Source: CAZHHM01 sp964532225
Lineage (GTDB): Bacteria; Margulisbacteria; WOR-1; JAKLHX01
Direction of reading: 5' to 3'
DNA length: 35,105 bases
Assembly: GCA_964532225.1 (NCBI GenBank)
Contig: CAZHHM010000020.1
Coordinates: forward strand, 1-35,105
Shown here: in pieces, positions 9,016 through 16,931 of the stretch
How the letters are laid out: every line of letters starts with the position of its first letter
Position numbering within the stretch: position 1 is the stretch's first letter
Program-made: the position numbers and the translations under genes
The notes under the pieces: generated by a model
What the model was told of the DNA's origin: nothing
What the model saw: the letters and a program-made list of their open reading frames with translations, nothing else
Databases searched by the model: none

Positions 9016-9261
9016 TTAATTGGTCTGTTCCGGCTTATCGGCCTTTTCCATCTCTTCTATCACCTGATCAATGCTCAGGCCTTTTTTCGTAGAGGCTATC
9101 AGCGCCTCATAAAGTCTTCTTGTCCTGTCGTCCATTGTCTTCAGCTGGTTCTTGATCTGGGTGGCGAAAGCGGTCTTTCCCGCTGCCGTAAGTGCCGTAT
9201 AGGATGCGTGGAATTTCTTTATGCTGTCCTGAAGTCTTGATCCGCTGTCGCTTTCAGCCAT
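9016..9261 (-). CDS. conserved-looking small hypothetical protein (81 aa)
   Basis: I do not recognise this family. The 81-residue product is soluble and helical-looking, with no membrane segment. The first two thirds are Ala/Thr/Lys-rich (SYTALTAAGKTAFATQ) and the C-terminal part is acidic (VIEEMEKADKPEQ). A good AGAGGTG Shine-Dalgarno sits about 6 nt before the ATG, and a TATAAT hexamer at 9289-9284 could be its -10. It is followed after 18 nt by the receiver protein and then the exchanger, so it is probably the first gene of that operon. Short helical proteins next to single receivers can be signalling adaptors, but nothing here proves it. Confidence 0.7.
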   Translation of the reverse strand: MAESDSGSRLQDSIKKFHASYTALTAAGKTAFATQIKNQLKTMDDRTRRLYEALIASTKKGLSIDQVIEEMEKADKPEQTN

Positions 9262-9283
9262 GATGCACCTCTTTCAGAAGGAT

Positions 9284-9289
9284 ATTATA
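9284..9289 (-). promoter_or_regulatory. possible -10 element of the small protein / receiver / exchanger operon
   Basis: A perfect TATAAT reading leftward lies 22 nt before the ATG at 9261 and about 20 nt past the ychF stop. No good -35 is visible at 16-18 nt, so this is only a candidate. Confidence 0.35.
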
Positions 9290-9308
9290 CAGCCTTTATT
9301 ATATGTCA

Positions 9309-10400
9309 TTATCCCCTGAATTTAAACAATATATGATCGCCATCGCCCACCAAGTAATCCCTGCCCTCAAGACGAAGAGAGCCGGACTCTTTTGCTTTGG
9401 AATGAGACCCCGCCTTCAGCAGGGCATCAACAGATATGACCTCGGCGCCTATGAACCCTTTTGCGATGTCCGAATGTATCTTTCCTGCCGCTTCAAGGGC
9501 GGTCTGGCCCTTTATAAGCGTCCATGATCTGCATTCTTTCTCGTTGCTGGTATAGAAAGATATCAGCCCAAGCATTTTGTAGCATTTCTTAGCCAGGTCT
9601 CCGATAGCGCTTTCTTTTATCCCGAGGCTTTCAAGGTACTGTCCGGCCTCTGACGCTTCGAGTTCGTTTACCTCCGACTCGAGCTTTGCCGGGACCAAAG
9701 ATATTTCGAGGCCTTTTCCTGCGCAATACTTGATCAGTTCCGGCATCTCTTCACGGAACGACAGAAGACGGTCTTCGGAAATATTTGCCACAATGATCTG
9801 CGGTTTTGAGGTGAGAAGGAAAAGCCCCCGTACGAAATGCTGTTCTTCATCGGTGAACTGCATGGCCGACGCCAGGTCCCCTTTGCCGATCTTGTCCTTT
9901 AGCTTTTCAAGCAAGCGGAGGACGGGCTCGAGCTTTTTATCAGCTTTCATCGCATTCAAGGTCTCTTTAATTTTTTTATCGACGGTCTCGAGGTCTGACA
10001 GAAGCAGTTCGCTGTTTATGGTCTCAATGTCCCTGACCGGGTCGATGTTACCGTCAACATGCACTATTCCCGGATCGCCGAAACACCTTACCACATGCGC
10101 AAGCGCATCAGCTTCCCTGATGTTTGCCAGGAACTTATTGCCGAGCCCTTCGCCTTTGCTCGCGCCTTTAACAAGACCTGCGATGTCCAAGAAATCCACC
10201 GTGGCATTTATCCTTTTAGGAGCGTCAAGCAGCGCGCAAAGAGAGTTGAAGCGTGCGTCCGGGACCGCCACGACCCCGATGTTTGGCTCAATGGTCGTGA
10301 AAGGATAGTTTGAGACCTCGGCCCCAGCTTTGGAAAGAGCGTTGAATAAGGTGGATTTGCCGACGTTAGGAAGCCCGATTATCCCTACTTTCAGGGACAT
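9309..10400 (-). CDS. ychF: redox-regulated ATPase YchF (Obg/OLA1 family)
   Basis: This is a ribosome-associated P-loop NTPase of the Obg superfamily. The 363-residue protein shows G1 GLPNVGKST at 9-17, G3 in DIAGLVKGASKGEGLGNKF (about 72-90) and a C-terminal TGS-like domain ending in GDGDHILFKF. Its G4 position is NISE (206-209) rather than NKxD. This is the known YchF/OLA1 deviation, which switches preference from GTP to ATP. Length is normal. The start is coupled to nadC by a TGATG overlap of one base, making it the last gene of the pyrH-frr-uppS-cdsA-nadC-ychF cluster. Confidence 0.96.
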   Translation of the reverse strand: MSLKVGIIGLPNVGKSTLFNALSKAGAEVSNYPFTTIEPNIGVVAVPDARFNSLCALLDAPKRINATVDFLDIAGLVKGASKGEGLGNKFLANIREADALAHVVRCFGDPGIVHVDGNIDPVRDIETINSELLLSDLETVDKKIKETLNAMKADKKLEPVLRLLEKLKDKIGKGDLASAMQFTDEEQHFVRGLFLLTSKPQIIVANISEDRLLSFREEMPELIKYCAGKGLEISLVPAKLESEVNELEASEAGQYLESLGIKESAIGDLAKKCYKMLGLISFYTSNEKECRSWTLIKGQTALEAAGKIHSDIAKGFIGAEVISVDALLKAGSHSKAKESGSLRLEGRDYLVGDGDHILFKFRG

Positions 10401-11242
10401 CAGCTGTCGATCCCCGTGAACTCAAGAGAAATATCCGCGGAACCAGCGCTGTGGGTCAGTGCGCCGACGGAGATCCTGTCCACGCCGGTCCGCGCTACTG
10501 ATCTTACATTATCCAGAGTTATTCCGCCGGAGGCCTCAGTCTTTACTTTTTTGCTGAAAGATCTATTGAAGGAAGAGACCAGCTTTACCGCTTTCTTCAG
10601 CAATGGGACTCCCATGTTGTCCAGAAGTATGATATCGGCTCCTGACTTGAGCGCTTCGCTTACCTGGGCCAGGGTCGTTGCTTCCGCCTCTATCTTTTTG
10701 TGTCCGGCAGACCTTGCTTTCTTGATGGCGGACCCGATGCTTCCGGCGACGACGATATGATTGTCCTTGATAAGCACCGAATCGAAAAGGCCAGTTCTGT
10801 GATTTGCGGCACCGCCGGTCTTCACTGCGTATTTTTCCATCTCCCTGAGAAGGGGAGTGGTCTTTCTGGTGTCGAGGATAACGGCTTTTGTCCCCTTTAC
10901 CTTTTCAGCATATCTGCGGGAAACAGTGGCTACAGCGCACATACGCTGAAGGATGTTGAGGGCGACCCTTTCACCGCTGAGCAGTGCTCTTGCCTTACCG
11001 CTGATCTTTGCGAGAACCGTCCCCTTTTTTACATAACGCCCTTCTCTGACCTTACGGACAAAGACAGAACCCTTATCCAGAGACTTGAACACCTCTTTAA
11101 CGATATCAAGACCTGCGCAGACAAGGTCCTGTTTTGCAAGAAGGATGGCGGTCGCGCGCGAACTATGAGGAACTATGGAGTTCGTTGTGATGTCCCCGGG
11201 ACCGATATCCTCGCGCAGTGCGGCCTTGATAAGGTCCGTCAT
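10400..11242 (-). CDS. nadC: nicotinate-nucleotide pyrophosphorylase (quinolinate phosphoribosyltransferase)
   Basis: NadC converts quinolinate and PRPP to nicotinate mononucleotide, CO2 and PPi in de novo NAD synthesis. The 280-residue protein carries the family hallmarks: REDIGPGDITT at the N-terminus, ERVALNILQRMCAVAT, LDTRKTTPLLREMEKYAVKTGGAANHRTGLFDSVLIKDNH (here only key parts: DTRKT, GGAANHR, IKDNH), VEAEATT-like IEAEATTL, LLDNM and EASGGI. The start overlaps cdsA by 4 nt and the stop shares one base with ychF. nadA and nadB are not in the window. PPi is released here as in many biosynthetic steps, and a pyrophosphatase is encoded a few kb away. Confidence 0.96.
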   Translation of the reverse strand: MTDLIKAALREDIGPGDITTNSIVPHSSRATAILLAKQDLVCAGLDIVKEVFKSLDKGSVFVRKVREGRYVKKGTVLAKISGKARALLSGERVALNILQRMCAVATVSRRYAEKVKGTKAVILDTRKTTPLLREMEKYAVKTGGAANHRTGLFDSVLIKDNHIVVAGSIGSAIKKARSAGHKKIEAEATTLAQVSEALKSGADIILLDNMGVPLLKKAVKLVSSFNRSFSKKVKTEASGGITLDNVRSVARTGVDRISVGALTHSAGSADISLEFTGIDS

Positions 11243-12057
11243 CTCTGCAGGAAGAAGGTCACGTAATAATACACAACAGGAGTAGTGAATATAAAACTGT
11301 CCATCCTGTCAAGGACTCCGCCATGTCCGGGAACGAGCTTGCTAGAATCCTTGACCCCCGTATCCCTTTTTATGAGCGATTCGGAGAGGTCGCTTATCTG
11401 AGCGAGCATGCCTACGATCACGCCGAGTACAACATAATGGACCCACTGAGCAGGGACCAGAGCGTTCTCAAAATACATACCGAACGCATAGACGACCGCT
11501 ACCGAAGCTATAAAACCCGCGACACCTCCTTCGACAGTCTTCTTGGGGCTGATGAACGGGGACAGCTGTTTTTTGCCGAAGGTCTTGCCGATGAAGTACG
11601 CGGTCGTGTCCAGGGCCCAGATAGCGAACATGAGCATAAATAGATACTTGCCGTGCGGCGTAAGCGCCCTGAGAGATATCAGATAGCTGAACAGCCATCC
11701 GACATACAGCATCCCGAGAACGGTTATGGCGATGTTCGCGGTCGACATCGAGCTTCTGCGTATAAGCACCGCTGCCCCGAAGGTCACGATTATCGCGCTG
11801 GTAAGCAGCAGGGATGAGGCGGAATCGACCAGTGCGTGCCTCACATCGAACTGCACAAGTATCAGCATCAGCAGAGTGAAAAGGTTGCCTATGAAATAGT
11901 ACGGGTTCAGCCCTTTTGCTTTCAGCATGTTGTAGAACTCATTTAGAGAGATCATCGCAAGAACGCCCACGAGCACGAAAAAGCTGGGACCGCCGGCATA
12001 AGTGCAGGCGAACAGTATGGGGACAGATACGAGAACGGTCAATATCCTTTCGATCAT
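11239..12057 (-). CDS. cdsA: phosphatidate cytidylyltransferase
   Basis: CdsA makes CDP-diacylglycerol from phosphatidate and CTP at the inner membrane, the branch point for phospholipids. The 272-residue protein has about 7-8 membrane segments, DTTAYFIGKTFGK at about 150-162, and the full CDS signature at about 225-253: S-x-K-R-D-x-x-x-KD-S-S-K-x-x-PGHGG-x-x-DRMDS. It starts in a TAATG overlap with uppS and ends overlapping nadC. In the classical cluster dxr follows cdsA; here nadC does. Confidence 0.96.
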   Translation of the reverse strand: MIERILTVLVSVPILFACTYAGGPSFFVLVGVLAMISLNEFYNMLKAKGLNPYYFIGNLFTLLMLILVQFDVRHALVDSASSLLLTSAIIVTFGAAVLIRRSSMSTANIAITVLGMLYVGWLFSYLISLRALTPHGKYLFMLMFAIWALDTTAYFIGKTFGKKQLSPFISPKKTVEGGVAGFIASVAVVYAFGMYFENALVPAQWVHYVVLGVIVGMLAQISDLSESLIKRDTGVKDSSKLVPGHGGVLDRMDSFIFTTPVVYYYVTFFLQR

Positions 12058-12800
12058 TAGCTTCCGAACCTCCTTGTCCTTTTTGAGAAATCATTAATCG
12101 CTTTCATGAACTCGTCCTTTTTAAAATCCGGAAAGAGCACGTCCGTTGCGTATATCTCGGTGTAGGCGATCTCCCATAAAAGGAAATTGCTCACTCTCAG
12201 ATCGCCTCCGGTGCGTATCAGAAGGTCAGGATCTGGTATGCCGGCCATGTAAAGCTCTGCCGCAAAAGTGTCTTCATCGATATTTTCCGGCCGGTCCCTG
12301 AACTTCTTTACCAGCTTATTGGCGGCGTCCACTATCTCGGCCCGTCCTCCGTAGTTGTACATGACCTGAAGGGACAGCTTGTTATTGTCCTTTGTCGCTG
12401 TCTCGGCATGCTTTATCCTTTCGAGGATCGCCTCGTCCAGATCTTCCGTCCTTCCAAGGATCCTCACTTTTACGTTCTCTTTTGCGATGTCGCTGATCTC
12501 TTTGTTGATGGCCTCAATGAACAGCCATTTAAGATAGTTGACCTCATCTTTCGGGCGATTGTTGTTCTCAGTAGAGAAAGCATAAACAGTAAGATATTTG
12601 ATGCCAAGATCCAGACAGCAGCGGTAAATCTCTTTGAGGGTCTCAAGTCCGATCTTGTAGCCCGCGACCTTAGGGAGTTTTTTCGCGTCCGCCCATCTCC
12701 GGTTGCCGTCCATTATTATGGCGATGTGTTCGGGCAGAACTGAGCCGGCTTCAACTGTGGCTTTCTGTCTTTTAAAGAGCTTTGTAAGGAAATTCTCCAT
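12057..12800 (-). CDS. uppS: undecaprenyl diphosphate synthase (cis-prenyltransferase)
   Basis: UppS extends farnesyl diphosphate with cis isoprene units to the undecaprenyl carrier used for peptidoglycan and LPS O-antigen. The 247-residue protein has HIAIIMDGNRRWA with catalytic Asp31, then YAFSTENNNRP near 80, NYGGRAEI and the C-terminal PDLLIRTGGDLRVSNFLLWEIAYTE region (key parts RTGG, SNFLLW). An unusual N-terminal extension of about 20 residues (FLTKLFKRQK) is present. No clear Shine-Dalgarno was seen. frr lies 41 nt upstream, and the next gene, cdsA, overlaps by one base. Confidence 0.96.
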   Translation of the reverse strand: MENFLTKLFKRQKATVEAGSVLPEHIAIIMDGNRRWADAKKLPKVAGYKIGLETLKEIYRCCLDLGIKYLTVYAFSTENNNRPKDEVNYLKWLFIEAINKEISDIAKENVKVRILGRTEDLDEAILERIKHAETATKDNNKLSLQVMYNYGGRAEIVDAANKLVKKFRDRPENIDEDTFAAELYMAGIPDPDLLIRTGGDLRVSNFLLWEIAYTEIYATDVLFPDFKKDEFMKAINDFSKRTRRFGS

Positions 12801-12841
12801 ATTGAATGGTCTGCCTTGGCCTTCGTGAGGTTCAGGAGGGC

Positions 12842-13402
12842 TTAGACCTCCATGATCTCCTTCTCCTTAAGGGCTACCAGCTTTTCCGCTTCCTGGATCT
12901 CCCGGTCGGTAAGCTTCTGGATCTCGGCTTCCAGCGCTTTTTCCTGGTCCTCGGTCATTTCTTTCTTGTCCTTTTTCTGCTTTGCTTCGTCCATGGCGTC
13001 GCGCCTGATGTTCCTGAAAGAGACCTTTGACTCTTCGAGATGTTTCTTGATTGTCTTGACCAGGTCTTTTCTTCTCTCTTCGGTAAGAGGAGGAAGTATC
13101 ACCCTTATCATGGTCCCGTCGACCTTAGGCATCGCGCCGAGGTCGGCTTTCTGCAGGGCCTTGTCGATCTCCTGAACGGCGCCTTTATCGTACGGCTGTA
13201 TGGCTATCTGCTTGGCTTCAGGCGTTGAGATGTTCGCCAGCGATTTCAGCGGGGTAGGGGTCCCGTAATAGTCGACAAGGAGGTTCTCTACAAGCGCGGC
13301 GCTTGCCCGGCCAGTCCTTATCGATGCCAGTTCTTTCCTGAAGCTCTCAAGGGTCTTCTTCATCCTCTCATCGGCCTTTTTTGATATCTCGTTGCCCATC
13401 AT
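12842..13402 (-). CDS. frr: ribosome-recycling factor
   Basis: RRF splits post-termination ribosomes together with EF-G. The 186-residue protein is the usual length and has LASIRTGRASAALVENLLVDYYG (key: RTGRA, VDYYG), ANISTPEAKQIAIQPYD, the PPLTEERRK motif and the C-terminal helical segment with EKEIMEV. The ATG at 13402 overlaps the pyrH TAA (TAATG); a second ATG one codon later is equally possible. frr in this position behind pyrH is a highly conserved pairing. Confidence 0.97.
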   Translation of the reverse strand: MMGNEISKKADERMKKTLESFRKELASIRTGRASAALVENLLVDYYGTPTPLKSLANISTPEAKQIAIQPYDKGAVQEIDKALQKADLGAMPKVDGTMIRVILPPLTEERRKDLVKTIKKHLEESKVSFRNIRRDAMDEAKQKKDKKEMTEDQEKALEAEIQKLTDREIQEAEKLVALKEKEIMEV

Positions 13403-14118
13403 TACTCCTTTTCTACCAGCGTCCCGACAGTTCTGCCGAGGATCGCTCTTTCAACATTCCCCGGCTTGATAAGGTCAAGCACGATAATGGGGATATTGTT
13501 GTCCATACACAGGGAGATCGCGGTCGAATCCATGACCTTCAGCCGTTTGTTAAGTATTTCCAGATATCTGACATTCTTATATTTCTTCGCTTTTTTGTTC
13601 TTCATCGGGTCATCGCTGTAGATCCCGTCCACTTTGGTGGCTTTTATGATTATGTCCGCGCCTATCTCAGCAGCTCGCAGGGCCGCCGTTGTGTCTGTTG
13701 AGAAGTAAGGGTTCCCTGTTCCTCCGGCAAATATCACGACGCGTCCTTTTTGCATATGGCGTATCGCCCTGCGCCTTATGTACGGCTCAGCCACAGAACG
13801 CATCTCAATGGCCGTCTGGACCCTGCTGTAAATGCCCGCGTGTTCAAGTGCGTCCTGGAGGGCCAGAGCGTTTATCACAGTGGCTAGCATGCCCATATAG
13901 TCGGCAGTGGCCCTGTCCATGCCGCCGGCGCTTGCGGCCACGCCTCTGAATATGTTGCCGCCTCCGACAACGATAGCCACATCCACTTTGTGCCTGACGA
14001 CCTTTTTTATCTCTTCGGCTATCACGGCAAGCACGTCGGGATTGATGCCGAATTTCTTGTCGCCGCCGAAACTTTCACCGCTGAGCTTGAGAAGTACACG
14101 ATTATATTTAGGTTTCAT
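13402..14118 (-). CDS. pyrH: UMP kinase
   Basis: PyrH phosphorylates UMP to UDP with ATP. The hexameric bacterial enzyme belongs to the amino-acid-kinase fold. The 238-residue protein shows RVLLKLSGESFGG at the N-terminus, the glycine-rich VVGGGNIFRG near 50, MDRATADYMGMLATVINALAL, FAGGTGNPYFSTDT and ATKVDGIYSDDP. Length is normal. It has no Shine-Dalgarno. A promoter with TTGACG, an 18-nt spacer and TATAAT places the transcription start only about 5 nt before the ATG. It is the first gene of the pyrH-frr-uppS-cdsA-nadC-ychF cluster; rpsB and tsf, the usual upstream neighbours, are absent here. Confidence 0.97.
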   Translation of the reverse strand: MKPKYNRVLLKLSGESFGGDKKFGINPDVLAVIAEEIKKVVRHKVDVAIVVGGGNIFRGVAASAGGMDRATADYMGMLATVINALALQDALEHAGIYSRVQTAIEMRSVAEPYIRRRAIRHMQKGRVVIFAGGTGNPYFSTDTTAALRAAEIGADIIIKATKVDGIYSDDPMKNKKAKKYKNVRYLEILNKRLKVMDSTAISLCMDNNIPIIVLDLIKPGNVERAILGRTVGTLVEKE

Positions 14119-14129
14119 AAATTTTAATT

Positions 14130-14159
14130 ATTATATACGGACGGACGACCCTTCGTCAA
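14130..14159 (-). promoter_or_regulatory. pyrH promoter (TTGACG - 18 nt - TATAAT)
   Basis: Reading leftward, TTGACG (14159-14154) lies 18 nt before TATAAT (14135-14130). Eleven bases separate the -10 from the pyrH ATG, so the predicted start of transcription gives a 5' leader of about 5 nt. The -35 lies inside the last codons of the glutaredoxin gene. Confidence 0.7.
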
Positions 14160-14401
14160 ACTTGTCCCATATGCCGGCTGACGGCTTCCCTGATCCTCTT
14201 TTCGTCAAACCCCAGAATGATCTCTCCTTCTATCTCGATAACAGGGACCCCGACCTGACCCGTTCTGGCGATGAGCTCCTTCATTTTTTCCTTATTAAAC
14301 GAAACATCGACATCCGTGAACCGGATGCCGATGTTATTAAAGAACTCTTTTGCCCTTATGCAGTACGGGCAGGTAGGAGTGGAGTAGACCGTTACTTGCA
14401 A
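14156..14401 (-). CDS. glutaredoxin-like thiol-disulfide protein
   Basis: This small thioredoxin-fold protein of 81 residues has the redox motif CPYC at residues 11-14 (TPTCPYCIRAKEFF), the cis-Pro segment VGVPVIEIEG and the C-terminal GFDEKRI. It resembles NrdH/YruB-type glutaredoxins. The start is TTG 14401, chosen because AAAGGAG lies 5 nt upstream (inside the last codons of the ferredoxin gene) and the first strand VTVYSTPTCPYC starts at once. Only one base separates it from the ferredoxin stop, so the two are translationally coupled redox partners. The electron donor and target are unknown. Confidence 0.92.
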   Translation of the reverse strand: MQVTVYSTPTCPYCIRAKEFFNNIGIRFTDVDVSFNKEKMKELIARTGQVGVPVIEIEGEIILGFDEKRIREAVSRHMGQV

Positions 14402-14402
14402 A

Positions 14403-14573
14403 CTACTCCTTTGAGATCGCGCCTACCGGGCAGACATTGACGCAGTTGCCGCAGTCGGTGCAGGTCCCCGCGTCGATCTTATAGATCGGGTCGCCGGAGC
14501 TGATGCAGTTGACCGGGCATTCCGGCTCGCAGGCTCCGCAGGCTATGCAGGTCTCATTGATCTTGTGTGCCAT
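14403..14573 (-). CDS. 2x[4Fe-4S] ferredoxin (56 aa)
   Basis: This 56-residue clostridial-type ferredoxin has two CxxCxxCxxxCP clusters: Cys9, Cys12, Cys15, Cys19 and Cys38, Cys41, Cys44, Cys48, each set followed by Pro. It begins MAHKINETCIACGAC and ends VCPVGAISKE. A strong AAAGGAGG sits 8 nt before the ATG. Such ferredoxins carry low-potential electrons, for example for pyruvate:ferredoxin oxidoreductase or hydrogenases. It follows hppA after a 75-nt gap that holds a palindromic repeat, and is followed by glutaredoxin after one base. Confidence 0.95.
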   Translation of the reverse strand: MAHKINETCIACGACEPECPVNCISSGDPIYKIDAGTCTDCGNCVNVCPVGAISKE

Positions 14574-14593
14574 TTCGTCTTCCTCCTTTGTTT

Positions 14594-14635
14594 GGGCGCC
14601 GCCCGCCTGCCGGCAGGGCAGGCATTGCGACGCCC
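14594..14635. repeat. nested palindromic repeat between hppA and ferredoxin gene
   Basis: The outer arms are GGGCGCCGC (14594-14602) and GCGACGCCC (14627-14635), pairing at 8 of 9 positions. Inside them lies GCCTGCC (14605-14611) with its inverted copy GGCAGGC (14617-14623). Read on the minus strand, the block begins GTAAGGGCGTCGCAATGC, which matches 16 of 18 bases of the start of the REP-like hairpin at 31881. It therefore looks like a second copy of that family with a CCTGCCGGCAGG-type palindrome inserted in its loop. It is too GC-rich and lacks a T-run to be an ordinary terminator. Confidence 0.65.
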
Positions 14636-14648
14636 TTACATAGTTTTT

Positions 14649-16907
14649 TTATTCGGCTTGGAACTTCTTGCCTTTGTTGAGGATCACTGCAGTGGTGATC
14701 AGGACCAGAGAGACCGCCACAACGGTTACCTTGACCTCAAGGGACACACCGTGTACTATCATCGGGCTTATAAGGATAGCAACAAGGTTCATGACCTTGA
14801 TGAGCGGATTGAGCGCCGGACCTGCGGTATCCTTGAAAGGATCTCCGACAGTGTCGCCTATGACGGCGGCTTTATGAGCGTCGGAACCTTTTCCTCCGTA
14901 AAGCCCCATCTCAATGGCTTTCTTTGCGTTATCCCAGATAGCGCCGCTGTTAGCAAGAAGGACGGCCAGGAGCTGTCCGACAAGTATAGAACCGGCAAGG
15001 AAACCTCCAAGAGCGGCAACACCGAACGCGTAGCCTACTGCTATAGGAGCGAATACCGCCAGGAGCGCCGGCCCGATGAGCTCTTTCTGGGCGGCCGTCG
15101 TTACGATGTCAACGCATTTGTAATACTCGGGCTTGTTCTTCCCTTCCATGATGCCGGGGATCTCTCTGAACTGTCTTCTTACTTCTTCAACGACCATGAA
15201 CGCTGCACGTCCTACGGCCTTGATAAGGAACGAAGAGAACAGAAATGGTACCGCGCCTCCGATAAGGAAGCCGATGAAAACATCAGGCATGTTGACCTGG
15301 ATCCCGATCTCCATAAGTCCGCCTTCTTCAACGAAAGATTTGAACAGAGCGATCGCTGCAATGACTGCCGTTGCGATAGCAAAACCTTTTGTAAGGGCTT
15401 TGGTCGTGTTGCCTACCGCATCGAGCTTGGTGATGATCTTTTCGGCCTTGCTGCCTTCTCCCCTGTGGGTCCCGGACATCTCGAAAACGCCGTTGGCGTT
15501 ATCCGATATCGGGCCGAAAGTGTCCATGGCAAGGATGAACCCTGTCGTGGTGAGAAGACCAAGTCCTGCGAGCGCCACGCCGTAAGCCGACAAGGCGACG
15601 TTGCCGCCGAATATCGCTGTTGAGGCAAGGATGGTCACGCCGATGGCCACTATGGACCAAACGGAGGATTCCTGTGCAAGAGCGAAACCGGAAAGTATTA
15701 TCGTTGCAGAACCTGTTTTTGAAGCATGTGCAGTCTCTTTAACAGGGTCGTGGTCCGTGGACGTGAAATAGTTGGTCATCCATTCGATGAACAGGGCCAG
15801 AAGGATACCGACGAAAGTGGCAAGAGAGAACCTCCAGTCAGGAGCTCCTGTTGCCGGATCCTTAAGATAGAAATAGTTGACCGCTACAAAACCGATGATA
15901 GCGGTTATGGCGGCTACGTAGAAACCGAAATTGATCGGCTTCATCGGATCTCCCGTATCATTGCCTTCGACGTCCTTGCCCCTGACGGCCCAGATACCGA
16001 TGATCGAGGCGAACACTCCGACGGACCTTACGAGAAGAGGGAATATGATGAGCTTAAGCGCCATGAGCGAAGCAAATGCTCCGTATGTCGCCTTGAACCC
16101 GCTGTCCAGCAGTGTGGCGGCACCAAGGATGATGGCCGCGACGAGTGTGACCTCATAGCTTTCGAAAACGTCAGCAGCCATACCTGCGCAGTCCCCGACG
16201 TTGTCGCCTACGTTGTCGGCGATAACGGCTGCGTTCCTAGGATCGTCCTCGGGTATTCCTTTTTCCACCTTACCCACGAGATCGGCGCCGACGTCAGCAG
16301 CTTTCGTGTAAATACCTCCGCCTATCCTCATAAAGAGCGCAACAAGGCATCCGCCGAAGCCGAAGCCTACAAGAACTTTCATAGCGTTCTCTTTGAACAG
16401 CATGAATATGACGGTAGCGCCCAAAAGGCCGAGACCGACAGTGAACATGCCTGAAACGGACCCTGCCTGGAAGGCAACTTCAAGAGCTTTCTTGAAGCTT
16501 GTAAGAGCGGCGTTCGCCACCCTGACATTAGCCCTTACCGCAAGGCTCATGCCCACATATCCCGCCCCCGCGCTGGCAAGAGAGCCCAGAAGGAAAGCGA
16601 TCGCTATCCCTACAGGGAGCGACGGGTTCTCCGGGTATACGGGGACATACATGAAATACAGGGCGATGGAAATGATGAAAATGAAAATCCCCATAACCCT
16701 GAACTGTCTGGCAAGATACGCGGCGGACCCTTCCTGGATCGCCTTTGAAACGGCTATCATCTCCTTGGAGCCCTGAGGTTCTCTCAGGATCTTCCATGCG
16801 AGATAGATACCGTAGGCCAGGGCGATGACCGAGGACGCGAGCACGAACCAAAGGAGATTGGACTCAAGCGGACGCAACGCGGGCAGAACAATATTAGCTT
16901 CGCTCAT
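14649..16907 (-). CDS. hppA: membrane-bound proton-translocating pyrophosphatase, K+-independent type
   Basis: HppA couples PPi hydrolysis to H+ export across the inner membrane. The 752-residue protein has about 16 membrane segments and the substrate site motifs DVGADLVGKVE, then EDDPRNAAVIADNVGDNVGDCAGMAADVFESYE (key DDPRN, DNVGDNVGD), and the symmetric IGDTVGDPFKDTAGP near the C-terminus. The diagnostic GNTTKALT segment has Lys503 and Thr506 where K+-dependent enzymes have Ala (position 460 in published numbering) and a small residue. Lys there is known to replace the K+ requirement, and K+-independent members are H+ pumps. An AAAGGAAG ribosome site precedes the ATG. It follows eno by 24 nt. 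Confidence 0.97.
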   Translation of the reverse strand: MSEANIVLPALRPLESNLLWFVLASSVIALAYGIYLAWKILREPQGSKEMIAVSKAIQEGSAAYLARQFRVMGIFIFIISIALYFMYVPVYPENPSLPVGIAIAFLLGSLASAGAGYVGMSLAVRANVRVANAALTSFKKALEVAFQAGSVSGMFTVGLGLLGATVIFMLFKENAMKVLVGFGFGGCLVALFMRIGGGIYTKAADVGADLVGKVEKGIPEDDPRNAAVIADNVGDNVGDCAGMAADVFESYEVTLVAAIILGAATLLDSGFKATYGAFASLMALKLIIFPLLVRSVGVFASIIGIWAVRGKDVEGNDTGDPMKPINFGFYVAAITAIIGFVAVNYFYLKDPATGAPDWRFSLATFVGILLALFIEWMTNYFTSTDHDPVKETAHASKTGSATIILSGFALAQESSVWSIVAIGVTILASTAIFGGNVALSAYGVALAGLGLLTTTGFILAMDTFGPISDNANGVFEMSGTHRGEGSKAEKIITKLDAVGNTTKALTKGFAIATAVIAAIALFKSFVEEGGLMEIGIQVNMPDVFIGFLIGGAVPFLFSSFLIKAVGRAAFMVVEEVRRQFREIPGIMEGKNKPEYYKCVDIVTTAAQKELIGPALLAVFAPIAVGYAFGVAALGGFLAGSILVGQLLAVLLANSGAIWDNAKKAIEMGLYGGKGSDAHKAAVIGDTVGDPFKDTAGPALNPLIKVMNLVAILISPMIVHGVSLEVKVTVVAVSLVLITTAVILNKGKKFQAE

Positions 16908-16931
16908 CTGTCTTCCTTTCTTTTGTTTTTT

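Noticed and set aside
14565..15623. A 352-codon open frame antisense to hppA
   Set aside because: Low-complexity charged translation with no family resemblance; it is the shadow of the strongly coding hppA frame.
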